A program made the position numbers and the translations under genes. A stretch of DNA of 64,000 nt from the NCBI GenBank assembly GCA_007753675.1, contig CP036432.1:1214394-1278393 (forward strand), written 5' to 3'. Within the stretch, counting starts at the first letter, position 1; every line of letters starts with the position of its first letter. Shown one piece after another: positions 35,947 through 45,575 of this stretch. The notes under the pieces were generated by a model that did not search any database, was not told the origin of the DNA, and was given only the letters and a program-made list of their open reading frames with translations. Source of the stretch: Stieleria magnilauensis. GTDB taxonomy: Bacteria > Planctomycetota > Planctomycetia > Pirellulales > Pirellulaceae.

Positions 35947-37352
35947 GCGCCAGGCCCCCTATGCTCACCGATGGGTCGGGAAAGACGGCCCCCAACGCAC
36001 CAGCGTCAGTATCGCCGGATAGCGATGCTGCGCGTCGGGACGCGACACGGGCAGAGTCTGGTTCGTCGGCGGATTGGGCCAAGACGGTGACACTGATCGA
36101 AGTGGTCGCGGAGGTCAGCGATCAATCCGAGGCGGTGATGGCATTGGTGCAATGCATCGCCAAGCAATTTCCCGCCAGCAGCGTGCGCTGTGGCATCGGG
36201 ACGACACGACTGCGCCGGTTCTATGAATCCCGGCTGGGTTGGCTGGGGCCCGCAAGTGAACTTTATCAACACGCAGCCGAAAGCTGGGATGAAGAAGCGT
36301 CGCCGGTTCCGACCCGACCCGCCGTCCCAACGGAACTTGCAGCGAAGAACCCACAAAGAGACAGCGACGCGATTCGCTTGAACCTGGATGACGACGTCGG
36401 GTTAGGGCGTTGCGTGTTGTGGATCGAGGGTGGGCCGGTGACGGCTGCCGACCGAACTTGGTTGCGACGTGCGTTGCCGGCGCTGCGGGCGATCATTTGG
36501 ACTCGCAGCGGCGGCGTGGCGGCACAATTGTCGCGATGGCTGGCCCAAAGCGGTTTGAGTACACGGATTTGTGTGGGGTTGGCCGGCTTGGCCGTGCTGC
36601 TGCTGGCGATTTGGCCGGTTTCCTATCGCGTTCGTTGCACCACGCTTGTCCGCCCCAAACATTCGCGAATCGTCTCGGCGCCGTTTGACGCGACCTTGTT
36701 GTCGACCCACGTGCAACCCGGCGACGCCGTCCAGCGAGGTGATGTCTTGATCTCACTCGATGGTCGTCCGCTCCGCTTGGAACTGGAGACCGTGGAAGCT
36801 CAGATCGGACAGGTGCTAAAGGAACGCGACGTCGCGATGGTCGGCGGTCGGGTCGCCGAATCCCAGCAGGCCAAGTTAAAGATCCGAGAGTTAAACCGAC
36901 AGCGTGACCTGCTGCTGAGTCGATTGGATCGCCTCAACGTGATCAGCCCGATCGATGGCGTCATCGTATTGGGTGATCTGAACCGATCCATCGGCGCTCC
37001 ATTGGAAACGGGGCAAGCGGTATTGGAGATCGCGCCCCTGAATGAAATGTTGATCGAACTGGAGATCCCCGAGTATGAGATCAGCTATGTCGACAAGGGG
37101 ACGTTGGCTCGCATCCGGTTGACAGCCGCGGAAGGCGACCCGATTGAACAACCGATTGACGCGGTCTACCCCAGCGCCGAGCTGCGCGATGATCAAAATG
37201 TGTTCGTCGCGCACATCAATGTCGACAACCGCGCCGGCACACTGCGTCCGGGAATGCGCGGCGATGCGATCGCGTATGGTCCCGTTCGGCCCTGGCTCTG
37301 GTCGATGGTCCGTTCGGGCTGGGAGAAGACCTTGTGGTGGATCGGGTACTGA
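35943..37352 (+). CDS. HlyD-type adaptor 2 with an N-terminal GAF-like cytoplasmic domain
   Basis: 469 residues; ATG at 35943 overlaps the preceding stop. Residues 45-190 (TLIEVVAEVSDQSEAVMALVQCIAKQF ... GRCVLWIEGGPVTAADRTWL) have the strand-helix order of a degenerate GAF domain. A single membrane segment (208-224, ICVGLAGLAVLLLAIW) precedes the membrane-fusion part: barrel-sandwich RIVSAPFDATLLSTHVQPGDAVQRGD, a helical hairpin (LELETVEAQIGQVLKER), VISPIDGVIVLGDLNRSIG and a beta-barrel. The topology puts the GAF-like part in the cytoplasm. Such a sensor-like extension is unusual for an adaptor. Nine bases separate it from the M50 fusion gene. Confidence 0.85.
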   Translation: MSARPPMLTDGSGKTAPNAPASVSPDSDAARRDATRAESGSSADWAKTVTLIEVVAEVSDQSEAVMALVQCIAKQFPASSVRCGIGTTRLRRFYESRLGWLGPASELYQHAAESWDEEASPVPTRPAVPTELAAKNPQRDSDAIRLNLDDDVGLGRCVLWIEGGPVTAADRTWLRRALPALRAIIWTRSGGVAAQLSRWLAQSGLSTRICVGLAGLAVLLLAIWPVSYRVRCTTLVRPKHSRIVSAPFDATLLSTHVQPGDAVQRGDVLISLDGRPLRLELETVEAQIGQVLKERDVAMVGGRVAESQQAKLKIRELNRQRDLLLSRLDRLNVISPIDGVIVLGDLNRSIGAPLETGQAVLEIAPLNEMLIELEIPEYEISYVDKGTLARIRLTAAEGDPIEQPIDAVYPSAELRDDQNVFVAHINVDNRAGTLRPGMRGDAIAYGPVRPWLWSMVRSGWEKTLWWIGY

Positions 37353-37361
37353 GACATTTCT

Positions 37362-39593
37362 ATGGACGATCAATCCAGCCATTCGCCCCCCGACGGAGCC
37401 ACGATTGACCCGTTGTCGGTCATCGTTAAAGTCGATCCGGCGGTGGAATTCTCATCGCGCGGCCAACGCACGCAAACCGTTTACGTTGCCAACGATCGAC
37501 GAACCGGAAAATTTTATCGTTTCGGCACGCGCGAATATCATGCCGTGACGTTGATGGATGGTGAGCGCACACTCGGCGAAATCTACCGCCAACTTCAGCA
37601 TGACGGTTTGTTGTGGTCCGAAGTTGACGTGATCGCGTTCGCCAAGGAGTTGACGCAACACCGGTTGGCGGTGGTCGTCACCGCTGCCGACGACGCTCGC
37701 GCAACCGGTGAAACGCCGGATCCGCCACCCGGAGTATCCGAGACGGAACCCGGCGCTGCATCGGCCGGAGCCGCGGCAGCCAAGACTGCATCGACACCAC
37801 CAAAGCGGTGGTTCGGTGTGACGCTGCGGCTGCTCGGCGGGTTGCTGACGCAGCGTTTTCCCCTTGCCGACGGAGACCGGATCGCCGCGAAACTGCTGCC
37901 CGGCTTTGGGTTTCTGTTCGGCGTTCCCGCGATGATCGTCTGGGCGGTGCTGGTGGGGGCTGGAGTCGGCGTGGTGTGGTCCAACGCCGACGCCTTCTCC
38001 GCCGAGGTGCGACGCGTCTTTGACCAACAATTGTGGTTGGTCCTGGCGGTCTTGTGGTGCGTGTTGAAAGTCGTTCACGAATGTGGACATGCGGTGTGTG
38101 CGAAATACCACGGTGTTCGCGTCGGACGGATGGGGATCATGTTTTTCCTGTTCGCACCACTGGCCTATGTGGACGTGACCGACGCATGGAAACTGGTGCG
38201 ACGCCGTGATCGAGTGCAAATCGCCTTGGCCGGCGTCTACGTGGAACTCGCCATCGGAGCCGCCGCCGCGTTGCTTTGGTGGTTCTGTCCTGTCGGATTC
38301 ACCAAACATCTCGCCGCACAGGTCTTCTTGGTCGCGGGGCCGGCGACGATTCTGGTCAATGCCAATCCGCTGCTACGGTTGGACGGCTACTATGTGTTAA
38401 GCGACTTGTTGGAAATCCCCAATCTTCGTGCACACGGGCGGGCACGATTGGGGGCGATGGTCGAGGCCTTGTTGTTTCGCATCCGGATGCCCGAGAGTCC
38501 CTTGGCCGGTTGGCGTAAAGACTTCGCCGCCTTTCATGCATTGTGCTCGGTGGTGTTTCAAATTGTCTGGATGTCGGGTTTGGTGTTTGCCATTGCGACG
38601 TGGGCCAAAGGTTTCGGAATCGTGATCGCGATCGTGGCCGCGACGATGTGGGGCGTGTTACCTCTATTGCGATGGATGTTCAAGATTTGGACACTCGAGC
38701 CACGCAACCGTTGGGGATTAAATTTCTATCAACGGCGTCTGCTTGGTATTTGTACCCTCGTCTGTCTCGGCGTTCAGTATGCGTCGGTGCAGAGTTCGCC
38801 GTTGGCGCGTCGCGTGCCGGTGGTGGTGCAGTTCCAAGACGAACAAATCGCGCGGGCCCCCGTGGATGCGTTCGTCGCGTCCGTCTTTGTACGGTGTGGC
38901 GATCGCGTCGAACGAGGAACCTTATTGTTGGAACTGGATCAGCCGGAACTGGTGCTGCAGCGCGATCAGCTGATGGATCAGCGTGACGTCGAGTTGGCCA
39001 AGGCGATCCAGCACCGTCAGCGCAGCGAGCTTGCCCTTTCCGAAGTTGCACAGCAGAACGCTGAAAGTTTGGACCGCCGGCTCGCCGAGATTGACCAACA
39101 GATCGACAGCATGCGTATCTTGGCGACCCGCAGCGGTAAGATCACCACACCGGCGACGAACCAGCTGCTAGGGCGTTACGTCAAACAGGGCGAAGAACTG
39201 CTGCGGGTTTCCGATCCCCAGGAAAAAGAAGTCTTGGCGATCGTCGCCGAAGACACTCTAGAAGCTTACAAGAAGGCGTCCTCGTCCAAGCAAGTCGCTT
39301 CGATCCGTCTACGGGGCGGCGTTTCAATCACAGCACCGCTACAGGATTTACAACCTTCCGCCAGCCGGAACCTGCCGCACCCCGCCTTGGCGGCGACGGC
39401 GGGAGGTCCATTGGCGGTGCAGATGCTACAGCAATCGGAGTCCAACGAGTTGGTTCATCCCCAGTTGCGTTCCGTGTTGCCCTTGGATCCGTTGACTAGT
39501 CTGGCGGTACAATCGGGGCAAATCGGGCGTCTCACCATCCCGGATGATCGCAGTCTGGTCTCGCGGATCTGGGATCACCTGCAGTCGCGTTAG
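37362..39593 (+). CDS. PqqD-like / M50 site-2-protease-like / HlyD-like fusion protein
   Basis: 743 residues. Residues 15-105 are a PqqD/RRE-like winged-helix module (FYRFGTREYHAVTLMDGERTLGEIYRQL). A Pro/Ala linker leads to a polytopic domain of M50 type: zinc motif H239-ECG-H243 (VVHECGHAVCAKYHG) and the second motif N335-P ... D341-G (NANPLLRLDGYYVL), both intact, with about six to eight hydrophobic segments between 185 and 460. The C-terminal 250 residues form a HlyD-like half with a barrel-sandwich (FVASVFVRCGDRVERGTLLLELDQ), coiled coil (VELAKAIQHRQRSELALSEV) and a barrel region. Related proteins are annotated as putative peptide zinc metalloproteases (YydH-like) of peptide export. Likely the inner-membrane core of this operon. 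Confidence 0.88.
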   Translation: MDDQSSHSPPDGATIDPLSVIVKVDPAVEFSSRGQRTQTVYVANDRRTGKFYRFGTREYHAVTLMDGERTLGEIYRQLQHDGLLWSEVDVIAFAKELTQHRLAVVVTAADDARATGETPDPPPGVSETEPGAASAGAAAAKTASTPPKRWFGVTLRLLGGLLTQRFPLADGDRIAAKLLPGFGFLFGVPAMIVWAVLVGAGVGVVWSNADAFSAEVRRVFDQQLWLVLAVLWCVLKVVHECGHAVCAKYHGVRVGRMGIMFFLFAPLAYVDVTDAWKLVRRRDRVQIALAGVYVELAIGAAAALLWWFCPVGFTKHLAAQVFLVAGPATILVNANPLLRLDGYYVLSDLLEIPNLRAHGRARLGAMVEALLFRIRMPESPLAGWRKDFAAFHALCSVVFQIVWMSGLVFAIATWAKGFGIVIAIVAATMWGVLPLLRWMFKIWTLEPRNRWGLNFYQRRLLGICTLVCLGVQYASVQSSPLARRVPVVVQFQDEQIARAPVDAFVASVFVRCGDRVERGTLLLELDQPELVLQRDQLMDQRDVELAKAIQHRQRSELALSEVAQQNAESLDRRLAEIDQQIDSMRILATRSGKITTPATNQLLGRYVKQGEELLRVSDPQEKEVLAIVAEDTLEAYKKASSSKQVASIRLRGGVSITAPLQDLQPSASRNLPHPALAATAGGPLAVQMLQQSESNELVHPQLRSVLPLDPLTSLAVQSGQIGRLTIPDDRSLVSRIWDHLQSR

Positions 39594-39624
39594 CAATGAA
39601 CTGTCCAACTCGCCGGCAGGCGAA

Positions 39625-40614
39625 ATGACTGAGTGTTCACTATCATTAACGAATGTGTTCTCGGCGCTGGCCCGGTTGGCCTGCCTGGCGGTCCTGCTGG
39701 TGACCGCGGCGACCCTGTTCGCCCGTTGGTTCTGGGTATCGGACCTGCTCGCCAATCTGCGGACCCAACAATTGATCGCCATTGCGGTTGTGATCGCGCT
39801 GTCCGCGATCGTCAGGCAGTCTCGCTTGGTGTGGATCGCCGCGGTCTGTTTCATGGTGCACTTCGCTGCCATGTTTGCTCAATGGATTCCCGACCCGATG
39901 CCCGCGGCGGGCGTTGAGCCATCGCTGCGCGTGATGACCATGAATGTGTTGACCAGCAACCGGTCGTATCAGCGGGTGTTGGACGAGATCCGCGAGGTCG
40001 ATCCGGACGTGGTCGCGATTCTAGAACTCAATCGCGGACTGGACGATTTCTTGACGGACCAATTGAGTCCCCGATACCCGCACGCCGTGACGCGTCCCCA
40101 AGATCACGGAAATTTTGGAATCGGCGTCTACAGCAAACTGCAATTCGCTCGTTCCGAGGCGTTCGAATTGAACGAGAACATCAAATCGATCGAGGTCGAG
40201 TGTCTGGGGTGTCGATTGATCGCGACGCATCCCTTGCCGCCGATGGGCGCTGGTCGGTTTCGTTCGCGCAATGAACACTTGCAGTTGCTTGCGGAACGAA
40301 TCCAGCGAACGCAAAAACGCGCCCCTGAGCAGCCGATCGTCGTGATGGGCGATTTGAACGTGACGCCCTGGTCACCGCATTTCGGCGCATTCGGTCGACG
40401 CTCGGGGCTGCGGCGGGCCAAGCAAGGGCTCGCCGTCACGCCGACCTGGTACGCCGGCGGTTCCAGTTTTCCGATGGGGCTGGTCCTGGATCACATCTTG
40501 ATCAGCCGGTCGCTCGAATGTGCAAGCTATCGCGTCGGACCGCACATCGGTTCGGATCACCGCAGCGTCAGTGTCGATCTGAGGCGATTGCCTGCTGGGC
40601 AGGCGACACGGTAG
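39625..40614 (+). CDS. Membrane-anchored endonuclease/exonuclease/phosphatase family protein
   Basis: 329 residues from ATG 39625, 31 bases after the M50 fusion gene; the earlier part of the frame overlaps that gene. Three hydrophobic segments (ARLACLAVLLVTAATLFARWFW; LIAIAVVIALSAIV; LVWIAAVCFMVHFAAMF) precede the catalytic domain. EEP motifs are intact: VMTMNVLTSN, DVVAILELN with the metal-binding Glu, VMGDLNVTPWSP, LDHILIS and GSDHRSV with the catalytic Asp-His. Such EEP proteins with membrane leaders face the periplasm and hydrolyse phosphodiesters (nucleic acid, lipid or sugar phosphates). Function within the operon unknown; co-transcription is inferred from spacing. Confidence 0.88.
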   Translation: MTECSLSLTNVFSALARLACLAVLLVTAATLFARWFWVSDLLANLRTQQLIAIAVVIALSAIVRQSRLVWIAAVCFMVHFAAMFAQWIPDPMPAAGVEPSLRVMTMNVLTSNRSYQRVLDEIREVDPDVVAILELNRGLDDFLTDQLSPRYPHAVTRPQDHGNFGIGVYSKLQFARSEAFELNENIKSIEVECLGCRLIATHPLPPMGAGRFRSRNEHLQLLAERIQRTQKRAPEQPIVVMGDLNVTPWSPHFGAFGRRSGLRRAKQGLAVTPTWYAGGSSFPMGLVLDHILISRSLECASYRVGPHIGSDHRSVSVDLRRLPAGQATR

Positions 40615-40642
40615 CGAAGGTCGCGCGATCGGTGTTCGCGAC

Positions 40643-41323
40643 TTATTTTGCGGCGTCGCCGATAACGCCATGTTTGTGACGTACGATTTCACCTTCGACC
40701 AGATAGATCGTTTCCTCGGCCAGGTTTTCAGCCAGATCGCCGATGCGTTCGAGGTGTCGCGAGGCGCTGAAGCAATGAAACGCCGGTTCGATCAGCGACG
40801 GGTCGGCTTTGATCAACTCCTGTAGATGTTCAATGATCTGGCGGTTATGTTGATCGACCAGGTCATCCATCTTGATGACTTCGACCGCCATCTTCGCATC
40901 GTTGGTGACGAACGCATCAAGGGAACGCCGGACCATACGAATGGTGGCATCGACCATTTCGGTCATCTGTTCCGGGACGGTAAACATCGGAAACGCCGAC
41001 ATGGCTTTGGCACGTTCGGCGATGTTGCACGCCGTATCGGCCATGCGTTCCAGTTCTCCGTTGACCTTGACCACCGTGATCAGCCAACGCAGATCGCCCG
41101 CCATGGGTTGGTGAAGCGCCAGCAGTTTCAGGCACTCCTCTTCGATTTGTACATCGGTGATGTCAACGCCCTCATCGCTTTCGACGACGCGATCGGCGAA
41201 ATCCGTTCGGCGTTCGACGAGCGCGCGAACCGCCATTTGGATCATCTGCTCGACGACCGTGAACTGGTTGACCAACTGCTCGCGAAGACTTTCCAGTTCG
41301 CGATGGAGGTGTTTTGACATCAA
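40643..41323 (-). CDS. phoU: Phosphate transport/signalling regulator PhoU
   Basis: 226 residues, made of two three-helix bundles of the PhoU fold: ELERMADTACNIAERAKAM and HLERIGDLAENLAEETIYLVEG are the two E/DxxxD metal-binding repeats. PhoU links the phosphate transporter to the PhoR/PhoB two-component system and limits uptake when phosphate is plentiful. Last gene of the pstSCAB-phoU operon, 5 bases after pstB. PhoR and PhoB are not in the window. Confidence 0.96.
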   Translation of the reverse strand: MMSKHLHRELESLREQLVNQFTVVEQMIQMAVRALVERRTDFADRVVESDEGVDITDVQIEEECLKLLALHQPMAGDLRWLITVVKVNGELERMADTACNIAERAKAMSAFPMFTVPEQMTEMVDATIRMVRRSLDAFVTNDAKMAVEVIKMDDLVDQHNRQIIEHLQELIKADPSLIEPAFHCFSASRHLERIGDLAENLAEETIYLVEGEIVRHKHGVIGDAAK

Positions 41324-41328
41324 GGTTC

Positions 41329-42162
41329 TTATCCAAATTTGCCACGGACGTAGTCGTCGGTCTGTTTCTGCTGTGGCCGGGTGAACAGTTGCTCGGTGGG
41401 ACCGGCTTCAATCAATTTGCCTTCGAAAAAGAACGCCGTTTTATCACTGCAGCGAGAGGCTTGCTGCATATTGTGTGTCACGATCACGATCGTGTACTGG
41501 GTTCTCAGTTCAAAGATCAGGTCTTCGATCGCCAACGTACTGGATGGATCCAGTGCGCTACAAGGTTCGTCCATCAAAAGCACTTCCGGCCCCACGGCGA
41601 TCGCCCGGGCGATGCACAATCGTTGTTGCTGTCCACCGGACAGACCGAGTGCCGGTCCATGCAGCCGATCTTTGACTTCGTCCCAGACCGCGGCTTTTTG
41701 CAAGGACCATTCGACCAGTTCGTCCAGTTCGGACTTGGACGTTTTCATGTGCAGTCGCGGACCGAAGGCGACATTGTCATAAATGCTTTTGGGAAACGGA
41801 TTCGGTTTTTGAAACACGATTCCGACTTTTCGGCGGAGCCCGACGACATCCAATCCGGGGTCCAGGACGTTGATTTCGGCGTGGTCATTAGACGCGTCAC
41901 CGCTGATCGCAAGCCGCCCCTTGGCACGCGCGCCGGGGACGACATCGTTCATCCGATTGATCCATTTGAGCAGCGTGCTTTTGCCGCAACCGCTGGGACC
42001 GATGAACGCGGTCACCTTGTGCTTGGGGATTTCCAGTGACAGGTCGTGGATCGCTTGGAAATCGCCATACCAAGCATTCAGCTTTTCGATGTGAATCAGC
42101 GTTTGATCGGGGAGTGCATCGGAATTCTCCTCCGACTCGATCGCTGGCGTTACGCTTGACAT
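41329..42162 (-). CDS. pstB: Phosphate ABC transporter ATP-binding protein
   Basis: 277 residues. Walker [10 protein letters not shown] (55-63), signature [14 protein letters not shown], Walker [14 protein letters not shown] with the switch His in [38 protein letters not shown] and the [21 protein letters not shown] region fit PstB rather than generic ABC ATPases. The N-terminal 22 residues (acidic) extend beyond the usual start. Provides energy for inner-membrane uptake of phosphate through PstC-PstA; 13 bases after pstA. Confidence 0.97.
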   Translation of the reverse strand: MSSVTPAIESEENSDALPDQTLIHIEKLNAWYGDFQAIHDLSLEIPKHKVTAFIGPSGCGKSTLLKWINRMNDVVPGARAKGRLAISGDASNDHAEINVLDPGLDVVGLRRKVGIVFQKPNPFPKSIYDNVAFGPRLHMKTSKSELDELVEWSLQKAAVWDEVKDRLHGPALGLSGGQQQRLCIARAIAVGPEVLLMDEPCSALDPSSTLAIEDLIFELRTQYTIVIVTHNMQQASRCSDKTAFFFEGKLIEAGPTEQLFTRPQQKQTDDYVRGKFG

Positions 42163-42175
42163 GACTTCGCGGGGT

Positions 42176-43405
42176 TCAAGATTGAGCTTTTTGGACGTGA
42201 TGACGAATATAGATCGCCGTCGAGTTCAAGAGAAGTAAGATGACCAGCAGGACGATGATGGCGGCGGCAGAAAGTTCCTTGAACTCGTCCTGTTGGCGTC
42301 CGGCCCAGTTAAAAATCAGCACCGGCATCGTCACCGCGTCGTCCATCAGGTGTTTGGGACCGCTGCTCTTGGCCACCGCGGCACCCATCACGACCAGAAT
42401 CGGTGCGGCCTCGCCGATGGCCCGTCCCATCGCCAGAATCGAGCCGGTCATGATGCCGGGTAACGCGGCCGGCAAACAGACATCACGGACGGTCTGCCAG
42501 GTCGTTGCCCCCAGGCCCATCGATGCTTCACGCAGCGATGACGGCACCCCGCGGAGCGATTCCTGGGACGAAATGATGATGATCGGCAGAATCACCAGCG
42601 CGAGCGTCAGCCCCCCGGATAAAAAGCTTTTGTCGAACGGGAGCCGAAAGTAATACCAGTTTCGCTCGGTGATCGTCCCCCCGATGGCGCCGGCCCGAAC
42701 CGTTTGACGCCGAATCGCAGGGTCGGAGGGCTTGGGAGTCCCCGGCGTCCAAATCGAGATCTTGATCGGATTGCCATCCGGATCGACGGCTTGGAATGGC
42801 TCGTCAAACGTGGTCTGACGCTTGGTGGGATCCGATTGCGGCACAAACACGACGTGTCCCGGTTCCAACGTCAGGACCTGGTAAAAGTGCTTGTATCCCA
42901 TGATCTCCATGCCCGCCGACTCGTTGACGCGAATCTGGCCGAACACGTTGAACATGTAAACGAACACGGTCAGCCCCAGCAGCCCGTAGACGATCGATGG
43001 CACGCCGGCGAGATTGGAGATGTTCAGTTGCACGAATCCATGGATCCACCGCAACAACTTGTTCGTCGGTTGAAACTCTTCCAAAAAGACAGCCGTTCCC
43101 ACGCCCAGCGGCAATGCGACGACTGCACAGGTGCCACAGACGAACAGCGAACCGAGGATGGCGGGCCACATCCCGCTTCGCTCGATCTCCAATTCGCTGT
43201 GGGCCCGCGTCAACAGATCGGTGGACAACCGAGACTGGCCTTGGCTCCAAATTGAAACCATCAAGACGATCAAGATGACCACACTGATCAACGCGATCGC
43301 GACACAGAGAAAATAGAACCACAGGCTGAGCCGCTTACGCCGTTTTGCGTTGTCGGTCAAAAATTTTGCGTCCTGGTTGACGATCGCGTCAGGGATGGAG
43401 CTCAT
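42176..43405 (-). CDS. pstA: Phosphate ABC transporter permease PstA with an extra periplasmic domain
   Basis: 409 residues against about 280-300 in typical PstA. Membrane segments lie near 30-52, 82-105, 138-155, 263-281 and in the C-terminal third; the EAA-like loop ([28 protein letters not shown]) that contacts PstB is normal. Extra length comes from residues 155-258, a soluble, strand-rich insertion between membrane segments ([14 protein letters not shown] ... [13 protein letters not shown]). By counting segments this insertion faces the periplasm, where PstS docks. Start overlaps the end of pstC by four bases. Confidence 0.93.
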   Translation of the reverse strand: MSSIPDAIVNQDAKFLTDNAKRRKRLSLWFYFLCVAIALISVVILIVLMVSIWSQGQSRLSTDLLTRAHSELEIERSGMWPAILGSLFVCGTCAVVALPLGVGTAVFLEEFQPTNKLLRWIHGFVQLNISNLAGVPSIVYGLLGLTVFVYMFNVFGQIRVNESAGMEIMGYKHFYQVLTLEPGHVVFVPQSDPTKRQTTFDEPFQAVDPDGNPIKISIWTPGTPKPSDPAIRRQTVRAGAIGGTITERNWYYFRLPFDKSFLSGGLTLALVILPIIIISSQESLRGVPSSLREASMGLGATTWQTVRDVCLPAALPGIMTGSILAMGRAIGEAAPILVVMGAAVAKSSGPKHLMDDAVTMPVLIFNWAGRQQDEFKELSAAAIIVLLVILLLLNSTAIYIRHHVQKAQS

Positions 43406-44349
43406 TGGTACGACTCCTTGAAGCGTCGGCGGATGATTTGGCCGCCCAGGGTCATGAGAAACGTGATCGCGAAAAGCGTCACCGCGACCGCGTAAAGACT
43501 GTAGTACTGCACGGTCCCGTATTCACTTTCGCTCTTGATCATCTCCACGATGAACCCGGTCATGGTCTGAGCCTGTTGCGTCGGGTCGAGGGTCATCGTG
43601 GGCAGGGTTCCGGCGGCCAATGCGACCACCATGGTTTCACCGATCGCTCGACTGAAGGCGAGTAGGAACGCCGAGATGATGCCGCTGAGCGCCGCGGGGA
43701 CAACCACTTTGACAGACGTTTCAAACGGGGTGCAACCGAGTCCGTAGGCGCCTTCCCGCAAGCTGCGAGGCACCGCACGCATCGCGTCCTCGGACAGGCT
43801 GCACACCATCGGCAGACAGAGGATGCCGACCGCGATCCCCGCGCCGGTTGCATTGAAGGTCGAGAACGCGCCGTCGCTGATCAATTGAAGCGACGGGCTG
43901 ATGACAAGAATCGCGAAGTAGCCGAGCACGACGGTGGGCACCCCGGCGATGATTTCCAAGGTCGGCTTGAGCCAGGATCGGATTCTCGCCGATGCGAACT
44001 CGCTCAGGTAGATCGCGGTGATCAACCCCAGCGGCAACGCGATGATCATCGCGATCAGCGTCACACGGAACGTTCCACTGAGCAGCGGCAGGATGCCAAA
44101 CTTGGCCTGTGCCAAGTCCTTGCTCTGCAATGCGGTCCACTCGGTGTCGGTGAGAAACCCCGACATCGTGACCGCTTCGCTGCGAAAGAAGCCGGCACTT
44201 TGCGTGATCAGCATGTAAATGATGCCGACCGTGATCAGCACGGTTGCCGTGGCGCACAACGCCAGCGAAATCACGATCAGACGTTCCGAGAAAGCACCCG
44301 AGCGGGTCGACCGAAACTCGCGATTTTGAAGCGCTTTAGGTAGCGGCAT
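43402..44349 (-). CDS. pstC: Phosphate ABC transporter permease PstC
   Basis: 315 residues, standard for PstC. Six membrane segments are expected; visible ones include LIVISLALCATATVLITVGIIYML near the N-terminus, VTLIAMIIALPLGLITAIYL and LKPTLEIIAGVPTVVLGYFAILV. The PstB contact loop is SLREGAYGLGCTPFETSVKVVVPAALSGI. It pairs with PstA to form the transport channel. The pstS gene lies 134 bases upstream on the same strand, a gap that could allow differential expression of PstS. Confidence 0.96.
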   Translation of the reverse strand: MPLPKALQNREFRSTRSGAFSERLIVISLALCATATVLITVGIIYMLITQSAGFFRSEAVTMSGFLTDTEWTALQSKDLAQAKFGILPLLSGTFRVTLIAMIIALPLGLITAIYLSEFASARIRSWLKPTLEIIAGVPTVVLGYFAILVISPSLQLISDGAFSTFNATGAGIAVGILCLPMVCSLSEDAMRAVPRSLREGAYGLGCTPFETSVKVVVPAALSGIISAFLLAFSRAIGETMVVALAAGTLPTMTLDPTQQAQTMTGFIVEMIKSESEYGTVQYYSLYAVAVTLFAITFLMTLGGQIIRRRFKESYQ

Positions 44350-44483
44350 CAGTTCACCCTCTGTTTCGGTTGGCGGAAGAGTCGAACGATGCGGTGTTGT
44401 TTTCGACCACGGGTTGTCATCGCTATTGTCGAGACAAAGGACCGCGTCACCACGGGGCTGACGCGGCCAAAACGTCTCTCGTT

Positions 44484-45575
44484 CTACTTGATCAAGTTTT
44501 CCGGCTGATAGATGTCAGCGACCGCACCACTTCGCGAATTGCCTTCGGCATCGATGTAGTGGGTTCCGGCATTCTCTTCGTCCAAGTTTTTCATGCCACG
44601 CTGCATGATCTCGTCGGGCAAGCGGACGTAGCCGACGCGTTCACATAGACTCGGCGCGTTTTCTAGGAAGTACGACACAAAGGTAGCAACTTCGGCGCGG
44701 GGCAACGAGGCGGTGCTGACGTAGATAAACAACGGGCGGCTGAACGGTGCGTACGCTCCGCTGGCGATGTTTTCCGGCGTCGGCAAGTAGGCTTTCTCGT
44801 CCTTGGGGTTGACGATCTTTGCGGCCTTCAGCTTGTCTTTGCTCTCTTCGTAATAGGCCACCCCGAAGAATCCGATCGCGTAAGGGTTTCCGGCGACACC
44901 GTTGACCAGGACGTTGTCGTCTTCGCTCAAATTCATGTCGTTTCGAAGCGCGTCCTCGGATTTTCCGATCACGACTTCGCGGAAATAGTCATACGTCCCG
45001 CTACCGGTTCCCGGGGCAAAGATCTCGATGGTCTCGTTTGGCCAACTGGGGTCCACATCGCTCCACTTCTTGGCCGCGTCGGGGCCGACAAAGATTTTCT
45101 TCAGCTGATCGACCGTCAGGGTATCGACCCAATCATTTTTGGGGTGGATCACGATCGTCAGTCCGTCATAGGCGACGGGGATCTCGATGAATGCGACGCC
45201 GTTTTCTTTGCAGGCTTCGAATTCGCCCGGTTTGATCGGACGCGAAGCGTCGGAAATGTCGGTCTCTTTGTCTTGGAACAGTTTGAATCCGTTGCCAGTG
45301 CCTTTCCCGTCGACGCTGACCGTGACGTCGGGATACAGCTTGGCGAATTCCTCTTTGACCGCGTTGGCGATCGGTTGCACCGTACTGCTGCCGTTGATTT
45401 TGATCGTGCCGGTCAGGTTGGACGCGGCGACCGCGCCGCTCGATTCGGTCGTCGACGTTTCCGTCTTGCTGCCGCATCCGACCATTCCGACCAGCAGACT
45501 CGATACTAACGCAAAACAGCCGATCGCTCGTTTCCGATTCAGGGGCATCGGGCGAGAAGTGATTTGGAGGAACAT
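44484..45575 (-). CDS. pstS: Phosphate-binding lipoprotein PstS
   Basis: 363 residues. Lipoprotein leader CFALVSSLLVGMVGC with the lipidated Cys at 34; ATG at 45548 (MPLNRKRAIG) is an alternative start. Mature protein is the class II substrate-binding fold for phosphate: IKINGSSTVQPIANAVKEEF (phosphate-loop SST), DVTVSVDGKGTGNGFKLF, ISDASRPIKPGEFEAC and APGTGSGTYDYF. SSTVQ with the GTGSGT loop is characteristic of PstS/SphX. It delivers phosphate to PstCA in the periplasm. First gene of the operon. Confidence 0.96.
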   Translation of the reverse strand: MFLQITSRPMPLNRKRAIGCFALVSSLLVGMVGCGSKTETSTTESSGAVAASNLTGTIKINGSSTVQPIANAVKEEFAKLYPDVTVSVDGKGTGNGFKLFQDKETDISDASRPIKPGEFEACKENGVAFIEIPVAYDGLTIVIHPKNDWVDTLTVDQLKKIFVGPDAAKKWSDVDPSWPNETIEIFAPGTGSGTYDYFREVVIGKSEDALRNDMNLSEDDNVLVNGVAGNPYAIGFFGVAYYEESKDKLKAAKIVNPKDEKAYLPTPENIASGAYAPFSRPLFIYVSTASLPRAEVATFVSYFLENAPSLCERVGYVRLPDEIMQRGMKNLDEENAGTHYIDAEGNSRSGAVADIYQPENLIK

